From assembly GCA_030435675.1 (NCBI GenBank), contig CM059621.1:3596001-3660000 (forward strand): 64,000 nt of DNA. Direction: 5' to 3'. Under the pieces are notes generated by a model that worked only from the letters and a program-made list of their open reading frames with translations, was not told where the DNA came from and made no database searches. The position numbers and the translations under genes were made by a program. Of this stretch, positions 12,063 to 22,949 are shown piece after piece; the stretch's first letter is position 1, and every line of letters begins with the position of its first letter. This stretch comes from Steinernema hermaphroditum (Eukaryota > Nematoda > Chromadorea > Rhabditida > Steinernematidae).

Positions 12063-14385
12063 GAATTTACGAATTTACGAATTTATTGCGATATCTAACA
12101 TATTACATGTTGTCGCACCCCATATTTATCCAACGTCCTCTGGCTTCTTGACGCGCACGGTGCCTCCATCTTTTGCTGCCCAGTGTCTTCGTTAAGTCAT
12201 CGCTCCATCGGGTTCGAGGTCTTCCGAGAGGTCTCTTCACAGGCGGGCGCCATTCTTCGAGTCGGTTGTACCAATTTTCCGGGCTTCCGTTCGCCATCTT
12301 CCAGGCTAAGTTCCACTTCCTTCTTCTTGCCGCTTCGTCGATGTCCTTCACTTTCGTGACGCCTCGGAGCCACTCATTGGTCCTCTTGTCTATTAGACGG
12401 ACTCCGGCCATTCGGCGTTCCATCCTTCGCTGAGCGGTCGCAAGCCTCTTCCGCTCTGATTTCGTGAGCGACCAAGTTTCGGAACCGTAGCGCATGGCGG
12501 GAAGGACGCACTGATCGAAGAGTTTTCGTTTCCATCGCATCAGGACGCTTCTGGAAGTCAGAAAGTCCTTGTACTTCCTGAAAACGGTCCATCCGCTTTG
12601 AATTCTTCTGTTGATCTCCTTGGAGTGGTCTCTTCTCAGCCTGACTTCCTGTCCCAGGTAGACGAAAGCTTCGACTTGCTCGATTTCTTCTCCGTTCACG
12701 AGAATCGACGCTTCTTCTGTTGCCAGGATCTTCGTCTTCTCCCTGTTCATCTTGAGGCCGCTTCTTCGGGACACTTCGTCGAGTTCTGTCACCATCTGTT
12801 GCAGCTCTTCTTCCGTGTTGGCGATCAGCGCGATGTCGTCTGCGAAGCGTAGATTCGAGAGCTTCCGGCCGTTGATGTTGATCCCGAAGTCTTCCCAGTC
12901 GAGCTCTCTGAAGATTTCTTCGAGCGTCGCCGTGAAGAGTTTTGGGCTGATCGTATCGCCCTGGCTGACTCCTCGCTGGATCTTGATCGGCACACGTTCT
13001 TCACCAATTTGGACGTAGGACGCGGCTTGATCATAGATCTTCCGCAGCAGGTTGATGATCGCCGCCGGAACTCCTTGACGTTTGATCGCGTTCCACACAG
13101 CGTTGATTTCCACGGAGTCGAACGCCTTCTCAAAGTCGACGAAAGCGACGAAGAGCGGTAGCCGGTATTCACGCGTCTTTTCCACCAGAAGATTCACGGC
13201 TTGGAGGTGGTCCACGGTTGAATAGCTTCTTCGGAATCCCGCTTGCTCCTCTGGCTGCTCAGCATCCAAAATCCGCTCAATCCGAGTGACAATCACCTTG
13301 GTCAGGATCTTATACACGGCGGAGAGCAAGGAGATTGGTCTGTAGTTCTTCAGCTGCATAGGATCTCCCTTCTTGAACAGTAGGATGGTCGACGCGTCTG
13401 CCATCTTCTCGGGAACCTCACAGTTTCTAAGGCACCAGTTCAGGATTCCAGTCAGAGGGCCGAGAATACTGTCTTTTGCAAGTTTCAGCATTTCAACCGT
13501 AACCTTGTCCCTCCCTGGGCTTCTTCCAGTCTTCATTCTTCTCATCGCTTCTTCGACTTCCCCCGGCAAGATTTCTGGACACTCTTCTGGCTCTTCGGAG
13601 GCTTCGTATTCGACGTTCACACTGGAGGCGTATAGTTCTTCGTAGAAGTTCTTGACGACCTCGTGAATCTGTGTCTTCGTCGAGCAGAGGTTCCCATCCT
13701 TGTCGCGCAGCTGAACTATCCTTCTTCTGCCGATAGCGACTTCGCCTCGAACCTTCCCGAGTCCCTTGCAGTTTGTCACGGCTTCTTCCACCAGGAGACG
13801 GTGATGTTCGTGGATGTCGTTGCGCACCTCACGGCGGATCAGCTTGTTGAGCTCCGTGAGGTTCTTTTCTTCATCTTCTTCGGCAAACCCAGCGGCTTCA
13901 TGGACATACTCGGTGAGCTGGGCATATCCTTCCTGCGACTCTGTGTTGATTCTCGGCGGACTCAGGGCGACTACCATCTTGAAGAGTTCCCGATTCAGCC
14001 TTTTCTTCTTCATCGGTGGCTGATCTTCTCGCCAGAGCCTCGGAGTTGGAGGTTGGATGGTCGCTCGAAGAATCCGGTGGTCCGAACCTGCGTTGTAGGA
14101 GCCGAGGACGTTTGAACCGCGGAACTGGATGCTTCTCGGAGCCAGAATGTAGTCGATACAGTTCTTCGATCTTCCGTTCGGCGAGATCCATGTCCACTTG
14201 CGTCCAGGCCGGCTCTTGAAGTAGGAGTTGACCGACCGGAGCCGAAAATCTTCGCAGAGATCGACCAGAAGTTGTCCGCGTCGATTTCGTTCACCGTAGC
14301 CGTGGTTGCCGAGTGCTTCTTCGTCTTCATCGGTTCTTCGGCCCATCTTCGCGTTCATGTCTCCGAGCAGAACAGGGATTATCCG
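12063..14385 (-). mobile_element. RTE-clade non-LTR retrotransposon, 5'-truncated
   Basis: The 11-bp sequence CAGTATATCCC stands at 12052-12062 and again at 14386-14396, as a target-site duplication. On the minus strand the element ends in a tail of repeated AAATTCGT-type units (12063-12085), the short tandem-repeat tail typical of RTE elements, which have almost no 3' UTR. The 5' end is cut inside the endonuclease domain. The remaining frame has no stop or frameshift over about 760 codons, so insertion was recent. It landed inside a small inverted-repeat element. Confidence 0.93.
12103..14385 (-). CDS. RTE endonuclease/reverse transcriptase, N-terminally truncated
   Basis: The frame begins in host DNA just outside the element, so no start codon of its own is kept. 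In order it holds the C-terminal half of the APE-type endonuclease (GDMNAKMG, then SDHRILRATI), a linker, and a full reverse transcriptase with FVDFEKAFDS (motif A), RGVSQGDTISPKLF (motif B) and LRFADDIALIANT (motif C with the catalytic DD). YLGQEVRLRRD and a C-terminal domain rich in Arg and Trp (RWSDDLTKTLGSKRW) follow. Intact RTE proteins have about 1,000 residues, so roughly the first quarter is missing. The endonuclease cannot work, but the polymerase core has all its visible catalytic residues. Confidence 0.92.
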   Translation of the reverse strand, partial: RIIPVLLGDMNAKMGRRTDEDEEALGNHGYGERNRRGQLLVDLCEDFRLRSVNSYFKSRPGRKWTWISPNGRSKNCIDYILAPRSIQFRGSNVLGSYNAGSDHRILRATIQPPTPRLWREDQPPMKKKRLNRELFKMVVALSPPRINTESQEGYAQLTEYVHEAAGFAEEDEEKNLTELNKLIRREVRNDIHEHHRLLVEEAVTNCKGLGKVRGEVAIGRRRIVQLRDKDGNLCSTKTQIHEVVKNFYEELYASSVNVEYEASEEPEECPEILPGEVEEAMRRMKTGRSPGRDKVTVEMLKLAKDSILGPLTGILNWCLRNCEVPEKMADASTILLFKKGDPMQLKNYRPISLLSAVYKILTKVIVTRIERILDAEQPEEQAGFRRSYSTVDHLQAVNLLVEKTREYRLPLFVAFVDFEKAFDSVEINAVWNAIKRQGVPAAIINLLRKIYDQAASYVQIGEERVPIKIQRGVSQGDTISPKLFTATLEEIFRELDWEDFGININGRKLSNLRFADDIALIANTEEELQQMVTELDEVSRRSGLKMNREKTKILATEEASILVNGEEIEQVEAFVYLGQEVRLRRDHSKEINRRIQSGWTVFRKYKDFLTSRSVLMRWKRKLFDQCVLPAMRYGSETWSLTKSERKRLATAQRRMERRMAGVRLIDKRTNEWLRGVTKVKDIDEAARRRKWNLAWKMANGSPENWYNRLEEWRPPVKRPLGRPRTRWSDDLTKTLGSKRWRHRARQEARGRWINMGCDNM

Positions 14386-14603
14386 CAGTATATCCCACGT
14401 TATTCTTTTTAGTTTCAAACTATTCCAAAATTAAGGCATGTTCACTTTAACTATAAACATGATCGCTCCAGTCAGTACCTGACTTAGAACATGATGAACA
14501 GTGAGAAATCATGTTCTTTGTTGATAGCGTATTAGCTCAGAGGAATTCCGATAAATATTTTCAACGAAATACTTAAAGGAGCTGAGTTGATCCGCTTGTA
14601 GTG

Positions 14604-17600
14604 TTCGACGGAGAAACCATTTTACTCTCTTTAATCAATTTCTTGAACCAAGGCTTTATGTCATGTAAAACATCATATCGTCAAACAACGAAAGCGCGTC
14701 ACACCGCTATCGTGCAAAGATTTATCTGCATGTATAAACGAGTTGTTGTTGTTCAGGTATTCCAGATGACAACGTACGGAAAGCAGCTTGTAGGAAAGGG
14801 GTGATTGGGTAAAGTGCCTCTGCATGTAGAGGTTAGATGAAGCATCAAATCGCATCGTCTGTTTTTGGCTCGAAGTTCACTGAGTGTCTTCCCGAAACGC
14901 TACACTATAACGCCATCCGAAACGTTCTACGGAAACTTCTATTTTCTGTCGGTGTGATTGCTCGTGGATCAGAACAATTGGTTATCAGACGGAGCGATCT
15001 GGTGCATGAACAAGAATCTTCCAGGCTATATCGTGAAGTTTGTTGCTACTAAGACTTTCAACCCGCTTTCTCTGAGGTTCGCCATATAACTTGAGCGAAC
15101 GGTTGCATTCCGTTCGCTGCGCCACACCGCCGTGCCTCCACTCAGTTACGCACTTCGTCGCTTTGACGCCCGCGCCAACTGATCCGCTTTTCATTTGTAC
15201 ATGATGCCTTCGGCCGAAGAACGAAGATAAGCGACGACTACGGTGTGACATTTATCTTGCTTGTACTTTGCAAGAGTGACGCCACAGTGGACGACGCCGC
15301 GCCGAACAAATAACATTAATTTCCTTTGATAAAGCTGGAGTTTGGGAATAGAACGAGGCTTTTGTCCAGGAGCTATCCAGTGATAGCTTCTTCAGAAGTT
15401 GGCGGCTGGGACCTACTTCCTATCGCCTGTAACCAGACAGGCAAGGAGGAATTCTCTTGCTTCTGGAATGCACAAGACGTAGCTGACACTTATTGCGTTT
15501 TCTGAGTGTTGGCGAGGCCGTCTGTTCTTGTTCTTATGGTAGTGTTCTTAGGACCCTCGTCATAAACGGTATTTATGTTGCCGCGGTCTGGATCGCATGA
15601 ATGCCATTAAGAAATCCCAGCAACATCATATGGCTGAGAGCTCCAGGTGTGGATGTTCCAATGCAATGATAAGAACTGACCAAATTCGGCAAAACACGCG
15701 AATGAGTGAATTCAACAGTTTTTAACTTTCGATGAAACATCGGAGAGCTTGCCTGGCTCTGACCGGTGTTACTCGATCGTGAAGTTGGAAATGTTCGAAC
15801 CCAGCATTTTCTAAAAGCTGTTTTAACTTTTCGGCCAAATAACATATCGAAATCTGATCGACGACGAAGTAGGGTTATTTAGTTTTGTATTGTTCTACCG
15901 AGCTACAGACTTCATTCCGCTTGTACTATCTGTCTATAGGTATTGTCTATCTCAACGTTTTCCATATTGGCCGTCGTAAGTTGCCTACAATTTCCAAATT
16001 ACTTCCTTTGCTTGCAAACATAATACAAATTATATCACATTCGTCATCACATCTGCCACATTTTATTAGAGTGTTAATCAACGAATAAGTTAAATATGTC
16101 ATTGCCATATGCCGTCGGGCTAACATCGTTTTGGGGTCTTGCAGCTTTAACTTAACACCACTTTCCCGAGCAGCACGTTTGTTTGCAGTCCTGAATGTTA
16201 TGATTAGTGAACATTCTATTTGTCGTTGTTTACTCTCAAACTGCGAAAAACGTTCGGAGCTCCAGTTCTTACTGTGACACCGTACACGATAAGACAGTTC
16301 ATAATGTTCGAATCAAAAGTGAAGACGGGCTGCAGGAAGCCTTGGAACATCAAGGTGTTCGGAAGCTGAACCAGACAACTCGGATTGATGACCGCCTTCC
16401 TTGTGACTTCTGAATGTTGGATTTAACAAAAAAACACAACAGTCAGAGCTAACTGTGAGATGCTTCTACAACGTGGCGAGGCTGAGGTTCAGTCCGTGCG
16501 TTAATTCCAAAAACTGATGCGTTGAACCTGCTCCAGTGTCGTGTGCGCACAGGGATGGATTCAGCGGAAGAGAGCATCACAGCAACGACGATGTACAAGC
16601 AGATCTGCATGTTGACGATCTTTGGTCGCGAATGATGCTGCCGAAGATGTTTTTCGCATATATACGATCCTACCGGTGCCTAAGAAGTTTCACCAGGGGG
16701 AGGAGTTCGTTTATGATCTATGTCTTCCGGTTGTTTTGCACGGATTTAACCAAATTGCTTTGATTATTGGATTAGGATACGTCAAAGAAATTCAAGTACG
16801 TAAGCAAATGAACAAATGTTTCCTACGGATGAAAACAGTTGTCATAGGATCGAATTGAGGTCCTAAATGGGTTAAATTATGCTCGATCGTAGTCGAGCAA
16901 CTTCGGAGGCTTTATGGTACTTGGAAATTGTTACCAGTTTCAAATATTGGTGACCACGATTTCTTTTACAGCAATACTATCTTATTTTCAATAAAAAAAA
17001 GAAACCGATCTTTGTAAAATCGTACCTTAGATCCACCATTCATCTGTTACTAACAAAGTTTTTTGATTAATTCCACTTTTTCTGGTCCTCAGCATCCATC
17101 GCTTTTCGCGAGCGATTTCGGCTTTATGGTTTTCGGAAATTGTTGTCACTTTCAATTATTGCTGAATACGATAGAGATCTTTGAATTGTAGCCTGAATTT
17201 TTCATGGTTTGTATCTTTATTCTTCACAACAGCACTAAATGATTTTAAAAAAGTAGCCGCGGCGGGGGTCGAAAACGTCATAAAAAGATCGTACCATAGA
17301 ATTGTGATATGTGATACATTGACTAACACCGATCTTTGTTTTATATGTATGTGTTCAGCAAGGTCTGCATGGCAAAGTAATTTACTGTCGAACTGTCGTT
17401 AAACAGTGTTGCTATCACGCGTTATTTCGGAAAAAAACAGTTTAACTATTCGCCTTTTAATCTTTGATACAATAAACATTTAACGCCGTCCATGTACGTA
17501 ATCCAGAATGTATTTCCTGGTGAAGTTATTACATTTGAGCATTTCAATTCATTAACTGCGGATCATTCGACGACAAGCTCATATGTTCGTTTGCCCGGCT

Positions 17601-17669
17601 CCACCCGTCTTGGCTGGGCTCACGAAACCCGAGCCGGCTCGTGGCCCGGCAATATAGTATACTACGGAC
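14604..17669. other. Intergenic, no recognised gene
   Basis: A GC-rich patch at 15060-15300 may be a decayed repeat. Open frames at 15573-15845 (-), 16536-16858 (+) and elsewhere show no domain I recognise; the last contains one hydrophobic stretch but no splice-supported gene. The rest is AT-rich. Confidence 0.4.
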
Positions 17670-17682
17670 AATTCCGACCTTG

Positions 17683-18187
17683 ACTCTCACTCGTGTCGCA
17701 GTGGCGAGCGGTCGGTCCCTCCGGTCGCTCTCTGAGTGTCTGGTCGGTCAGATGGCAAACCCCGTGGCAGTTGTGACTGTTCCGGCTTCCAGAGGGAATT
17801 GGGACACCCGGAAGCCGTAGTCCCACCACCGCTGACAACAAGATGTCCGACGTCAAGAATCCGGCCACGTGAGAAGTCATCCCGAAGGTCGCCGCCGCTC
17901 TGAGGACGCCACCACCATCGAAGACGCAACTCCCGGACCACGGACCATCAGATTCGAGCACAGAAGCGTGCGCTGTGCCGCAAACGATGTTCCGCTCCTG
18001 AATCCGAAGATTTGCCGATTCCCAGAAGCCCCATGAAGCTCTCCGCCAACCACCGGTTCGACATCTACGACGCGCCAGGGATGAAGTCGTCTTCCAGACA
18101 TCCTCTGTTTGTCTATTTTCGGTGTCGCGCAAGGCATAATGCCTTTGATTCGCGAAATAAAATCGTGAAAAATCGTGAAAATCGTGA
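17683..18187 (+). mobile_element. F1 SINE-like retroposon, full-length copy
   Basis: A 505-bp GC-rich block is flanked by the 13-bp direct repeat AATTCCGACCTTG at 17670-17682 and 18188-18200. It starts ACTCTCACTCGTGTCG and ends with ATTCGCGAAATAAA followed by three AATCGTGAA-type units. A variable-length tandem tail plus a long TSD indicates target-primed reverse transcription. At least six other copies or fragments lie in the window. Long open frames across it (for example 17662-18249, minus) are not conserved between copies and are not genes. No clear Pol III A box was found near the 5' end. Confidence 0.85.
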
Positions 18188-18200
18188 AATTCCGACCTTG

Positions 18201-18860
18201 TGACATATGACAAAAACACAGCGACAGCGATCCGACATGTCAGAGCCAACGATCAGTCGCCGTCCATTGCAGAATTAATATCGTAGGCAGCCTGTATATC
18301 ACTTAACATTGTCGCGGTACCAGATTAAGGACCATCAGGACAGAATTGATCAAAAGAAAAAGATCAAAAGAAATGTAATGATAGATCATAGAGTGGGATG
18401 TGAGTTCACTGAGAGTCGCGCATGCATTTGGCGCCTTTCAAGAAACTCACGAGACGTTGCTACCGCAAAGAGTTGTGAAACACCTTAAGCCTGGCGACGA
18501 AGCAAACGGGCGTACAGTACTGCATTTCATAATATTCATCGAAGGAGTTATGGAAAGGCTTCAACCGAAAATCCTACATGATCCTCAGATTTCGCTCAAT
18601 ATTGAGGATAAGTGGTGTTTTGTCAAAAGATTACTCGCCTACATACTTCCGCTAGTTTCCACGCACAGAAGATCAAAATATAGTACAAGAAAAAGTCCAT
18701 TAAAATCACAAGGTTTAAGTGCGATCTTTATTTGGTTTTTTATTGTTCTGCTCTTTATTTATCACTTGCTGATACTGTTAGTATGAATTTGTGGATAAAT
18801 TGATTCAAGTAAAGTTGTTAGCGTCGACGAAACCGGTGTACCAATACAAGATCCTCCATC
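18201..18860. other. Intergenic; weak open frame
   Basis: An open frame at 18400-18786 (+) has a hydrophobic C-terminus, but part of it (near 18630-18660, AAAGATTACTCGCCTACAT) is repeated near 24728, so it is probably repeat sequence. Confidence 0.4.
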
Positions 18861-19338
18861 TTAGCAGGAACCTTGAACACAGCATCGAGCCCGACAATCC
18901 TAAAATCAGATATTACTCTACTCCCCACTAAGACCTTGGTCCTACTTCGACACTCCGAAACACGTTAGGCGCGTCATGCCTTACGGTAACACCATATATG
19001 ACCGTACATGCCGAAATTTTGCTATCATATGTGTAGAATGGCTGCATGAAACCTCTGAAGAGAAGAGTGTCTGGAATTTGCACTATGCACTCTGGAGGAG
19101 GCTTAGGTTTTATGGTCGTTGTGCTTGACTGACCCACAGCTTTTCTAGGATTTGTCGATGGTTCTAGAACATTGAAATTATGCAAACATGTTGAAAGACT
19201 GTTCATGATACCTGTATGTTGCGTACTGGTAAACATAAACGAGAACTTGTTTCTATGGCGAACGCGGACTTGATAGGGTAGGCACCAGGTGTATACGACC
19301 AGGACTTGGAGCAAAAGCATGAAGCGAAGAGCCTTCAT
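18861..19338 (-). CDS. Secreted Kunitz-like protein lacking the C2-C4 disulphide (copy 1)
   Basis: Three minus-strand exons (19338-19212, 19163-18946, 18899-18861) with introns of 48 and 46 nt give 127 residues. A signal peptide (MKALRFMLLLQVLVVYTWCLP) is followed by a basic segment (RVRHRNKFSFMF), a Ser/Thr/Pro-rich linker and one Kunitz-like domain. The domain shows YTYDSK, VIYGV and APNVF in the positions of YYYNPE, FIYGG and NANNF of BPTI-type domains. Cysteines C1, C3, C5 and C6 (DCRARC) are present. The positions of C2, beside the reactive-site loop, and of C4 are not cysteine. The third exon adds C6, another Cys directly after it and a final Cys. Intron positions and phases match the copies at 25.8 and 46.9 kb. 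Classical Kunitz proteins inhibit serine proteases or channels; inhibition here is doubtful. Confidence 0.85.
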
Positions 19339-19899
19339 TGTAGCACGAAATTGGTCTCGATTCCAGCGCTCGTTTTAAGCAATTGAAGGATTGCGGCGCC
19401 TTTACATGAAAATCGCTTTATCGCCCGATAGGGGAGGAGTTTTATCTTTTTCATCTTGAATTTTACATTAAAATTGTAGAGTTTACCGCTGTCAAATTAA
19501 ACAAAACAATTGCAAATAACACCGATGCAAGAACTGCACAAAAACAAGTCGCCTGTCTTTATCATTTGAAGCTGGAATGGTCAGTGCAATGGTGACCATT
19601 GAAGGCGTCACAGCTCTTGAAGGCATTCCAACCCTGTCTCGAAGATTGGAGAAGAACAGCCGCTACGGTGTGCTGTCTTTGTGCTATAATAAGTGGCTTT
19701 AACGGTGCAATTGATTGCTGTTGATTCAAGAGATATTTAAACAGTTTTTCTTTTTTTCCTAAATTAGTTTGCCGATTGCTTGTCTACAAAAATCTGGAGG
19801 CTTAGTGTCGAAAAAGTCGCTGAACCAGGTTTCAAATGCTTCTTTGTTTTCGAATGAAGTAGGTCTCACATGATACGATAGCGAGCGGAGTAAATGACG

Positions 19900-20510
19900 T
19901 GCCAAGTCTGGAGATTACTGCCGACGTTGAGAAACCCTCTCTTTCAGCTTTTGGAGAGCAACCTTGACGTCTTTTGGCGCTTCGTTGACGAGCAATTTGT
20001 GGATAGTTGGGCCTTCATGATTCGGCCTTTTCTGTGGGAATCTGTTGTTTACTTGGATCGCATAGTCAATATGTAGCTGCCATTTAACCGTGTGGCAGCA
20101 GCAATTACGTATCTCCATCGGTTGGAGACGTTTATTTCTGTTAGGGCGAGCAATGCGTGTGAAGACTCTACGAACCATTTTCCATACAGTTCGCCGTGTT
20201 GGTCATATGCAGCATTTCCCAGAGCACTAAACCTTCAGAATCCCACGAACAAGAGATCATTTTCAGCGTGGGATGGAAGTTTCAGTATGCTATGGACTGC
20301 TTCGCTATGGATCACGTGTCCTAGAGCCATCCAATGTTTCTTTTGATTTTTACAGACGTACTGGCACCACTTCTTTTCGCCTTCGATGATCCTGTACAGA
20401 AAACGCTCGAATCCGCGTTGTCCTAGATGGAGGGAGGCGACGCGAAACACATTCCGCAAATCATGTTCTGCGAGCATGTAGTCTATGCAAGTGGTCACAC
20501 GCAACTACAT
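19900..20510 (-). pseudogene. Degenerate mariner transposase
   Basis: Minus-strand translation gives IIEGEKKWCQYV (compare TGDEKW of mariner transposases), then KKHWMALGH and, after a stop, GLVLWEML where active relatives have a WWD-type region followed by YWELL. Several stops and frameshifts follow. The first catalytic Asp position is changed (EGEKK). The downstream part near 19915-20060 is too eroded to align. No TIRs located. Confidence 0.6.
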
Positions 20511-21420
20511 GCAGCTATGGTTATAATCTACTCGCTTGAAAATACTCCTATATAAAGCATCCCTTTGGTTTTCTATTTTTGTCAGAAAAGTCGATAACGT
20601 AACCCGTCAATAGCAATTCGAAGCTTAAAACTATATTTGTTTCTCAAAGTATGTATTGACAAAGACATAAATAAACTTTTGTCGGATTTGGTAGATCTGT
20701 AAAAGCTTTATCTAGACAGATTACGGATTATAGACGAAGCTGCTTACATCTTTAAGTTGTTCCTGACTTTTCAAGCTACTTCGAATAATTAAAAATTTTC
20801 ATCGACGTCATGACATTCACTAAAGCGAACAGAGCCGAAATGTCGCAAGAGCTGTTTGTGCGATTCTGTGAACAGAAGATCAAGGCGAAAAGTCAATTAT
20901 CTCACGTTGGTTATATTCTTTCAGTGAAGGAGCTGAGGAACAGAACAAGTAGAATGCAACAAGCGCCTCGGTAAGCGAAGACATCGAGGACGGTGCGCAG
21001 CGGGCACAGATTGGTTAGGCCTTGTGTGTGCCTGGGCGGTCAGCAATGAGGGTCAAGCACGACCGTACACTCTTGTCATTCACTGAACTTCAGAGTCGGC
21101 AGCTGGAGTTGTTTTTTAGCCACCTTTTTTATCACTTTCTATCGCTCTTCCAACTCTTTATACGTACATAAATTCTGGAATCTTCTAGACTGCGCAAATA
21201 CTCACTATCCAATACTACAATTTGGTAATACTTGCTGACTAAAGTGCTTAGCCGCTATTATCCCTAATTGTACATCGAGAAAGGTTCTGGGTTCACAGTT
21301 TGTGATCGCGGAAAACAGAGATGTACATACAACATTTACGTCGGTCGCGCCTCTACGCTAGCGATAGAATACAGTAAGTACTAGGGTCAGTCTGCAATGA
21401 AGGGGGACTTCGGTTTCGGG
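20511..21420. other. Intergenic, no recognised feature
   Basis: No gene or repeat recognised between the mariner relic and the tandem-repeat end of the MULE. Confidence 0.4.
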
Positions 21421-22710
21421 TCCCACCCAGCTCATCCCAGCGTCAACTCATCCCAGACAACTCATCCCAGACAACTCATCCCAGACAGCTCATCCCAGTC
21501 AGCTCATCCCAGACAGCTCATCCCAGACAGCTCATCCCAGACAACCCATCCCAGACAACTCATCCCGGGATAACTCATCCCAGACAGCTCATCCCAGACA
21601 ACTCATCCCCACGACAACCCATCCCGGGACATCTCATCCCCTCCCCACTCATCCCCCGAACGTGCGATGAATATGAACTGTCTACGTCTGTCTACGTCCC
21701 GGCTATTCTACCGCTTGTGTATTGCCTTCTGCCCGATAAGATGGAGCTGACTTATAAGCGTGCGTTGCAACTTCTCTTCGATTTCAATCCCGCGGAAATC
21801 CGACGACCGAAAAACATAATGATTGACTTCGAGAAGGCAGAGGTCAACGTCATCCGTGAGATGCTTCCGAACACACAAGTTCATGGATGTTATTTTCACT
21901 TCTCTCAGTCGGTGTGGCGGAACATCAAATCTTCCGGCTTGGCAATTCGCTATGCGAATGATGTGCAATACAATGTGCACCTTAGAAAGTTCAGCGCTTT
22001 AGCATTTTGTAAGGAGCAAGATGTCTTAGTTCGCTATTCGCAGTTGGCTACTCAGCTTCTGCGCGATTATGGGGTTTCCGACGCTCACGAAAACTTTCTT
22101 GAGTATTTCGAGAACACGTGGGTGGGAAGGACCACAAGAAGGCCCAGATACGAAATTTCCATGTGGAATTGCAAAAGCGTTACGGAACTGGAATTGCCCC
22201 GGACGAACAATTCAGTTGAAAGCTGGCATAATGCGTTTCAAGGTAAGTAGTACAGAAAGTTCACGCTCTATTTCGACATCTATGTATTTCAGGCGCTATG
22301 GGTTCCGAACACCCGAACGTCTACAAGCTCGTCGACAAACTTTTGGACGAACAAGTCCGAGTGAAGGCTATTTGCGCAAAGCTAGCTGCAGGAGAAGACT
22401 CACCTCTCTATTCGCGTAAAGAGTATGAAATAAAGAACCGCAAGCTCCTCTCCATCATCGAGGCGCACGATCAGATGCCCGCCGATGAGTACTTAGAATC
22501 TTGTGGTAATTATGTTGTCTTCTAGTTGTTGCATTGTTTAAATAGTGAGATTGTTAAACTTGTTTAAGTTTTTAGGCAAGATTTTGTTTTCCGTTTAGGA
22601 CAACAGTCCACCTCGGGATGAGTGGGGAGGGGATGAGATGTCCCGGGATGGGTTGTCGTGGGGATGAGTTGTCTGGGATGAGCTGTCTGGGATGAGTTAT
22701 CCCGGGACTG
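21421..22710 (+). mobile_element. MULE-type element with tandem-repeat terminal inverted repeats
   Basis: The left end (about 21425-21655) is an array of about 14-bp units of the form AACTCATCCCAGAC. The right end (about 22614-22707) is the inverted complement of the inner 90 bp of the left array, and the matching blocks appear identical from CCCGGGATAACTCATCCC to CTCCCCACTCATCCC. The left array is longer, so units were gained or lost after insertion. Between the ends lies a spliced MULE transposase fragment. The element appears internally deleted because the array runs almost directly into the middle of the transposase. No TSD could be defined. Confidence 0.8.
21690..22525 (+). pseudogene. 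MULE transposase, N-terminally truncated
   Basis: Two exons (open from about 21690 to 22242, then 22293-22525) are joined by a 50-nt GT-AG intron that keeps frame (HNAFQ then GAMGSEHPN). The MULE transposase domain is recognised by ILPLVYCLLPDKMELTY, IMIDFEKAEVNVI with the second acidic residue, GCYFHFSQSVWR, and NNSVESWHNAF with the catalytic Glu. The part carrying the first catalytic Asp and the zinc-finger N-terminus (often FLYWCH in worms) is missing, so it is not functional. No frameshift is visible in what remains, so the deletion is fairly young. Confidence 0.85.
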
Positions 22711-22949
22711 TAGCATATCATTTGAAAGAGCTATCTCTGCTCTACAATAATGCGGTACCGCTTTTTATTTTATGGTCATACTGTGTCTGAATTTCATGAT
22801 ATTCAGATGCAGGTTCCAGGAGGTAAAGAGCACCATTTGCGGCACATGCTTTTTTTGCCTTCCGTCGAGGTCAAAATGCGACGGAAGCTGCTCGGGTCAT
22901 GTATCGGATTGCCACAGGCTATGAGTAGTGGTACCTGCATGTCAATTAG

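Larger units (their letters stand above)
12031..14603. repeat. Short inverted-repeat element split by the RTE insertion
   Basis: CACTACAAGCGGATCAACTC at 12033 recurs as its exact inverted complement ending at 14603. If the RTE and one copy of its target duplication are removed, the two ends lie about 240 bp apart, the size of a MITE. No flanking TSD for this element is visible, so its class is unknown. Confidence 0.65.

Noticed and set aside
16536..16858. Overlapping open frames with one hydrophobic stretch, considered as a receptor fragment
   Set aside because: No family motif and no coherent exon structure.
17662..18249. 195-residue minus-strand open frame in a GC-rich block
   Set aside because: It lies over the F1 retroposon, runs into flanking DNA, and is not kept in the other F1 copies.
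18400..18786. 128-residue open frame with a hydrophobic C-terminus
   Set aside because: Part of it is repeated near 24.73 kb, and there is no known domain or splice support.
22612..22710. Short direct repeats considered as a CRISPR array
   Set aside because: Units are contiguous without spacers and form the inverted end of a MULE element in a eukaryotic genome.
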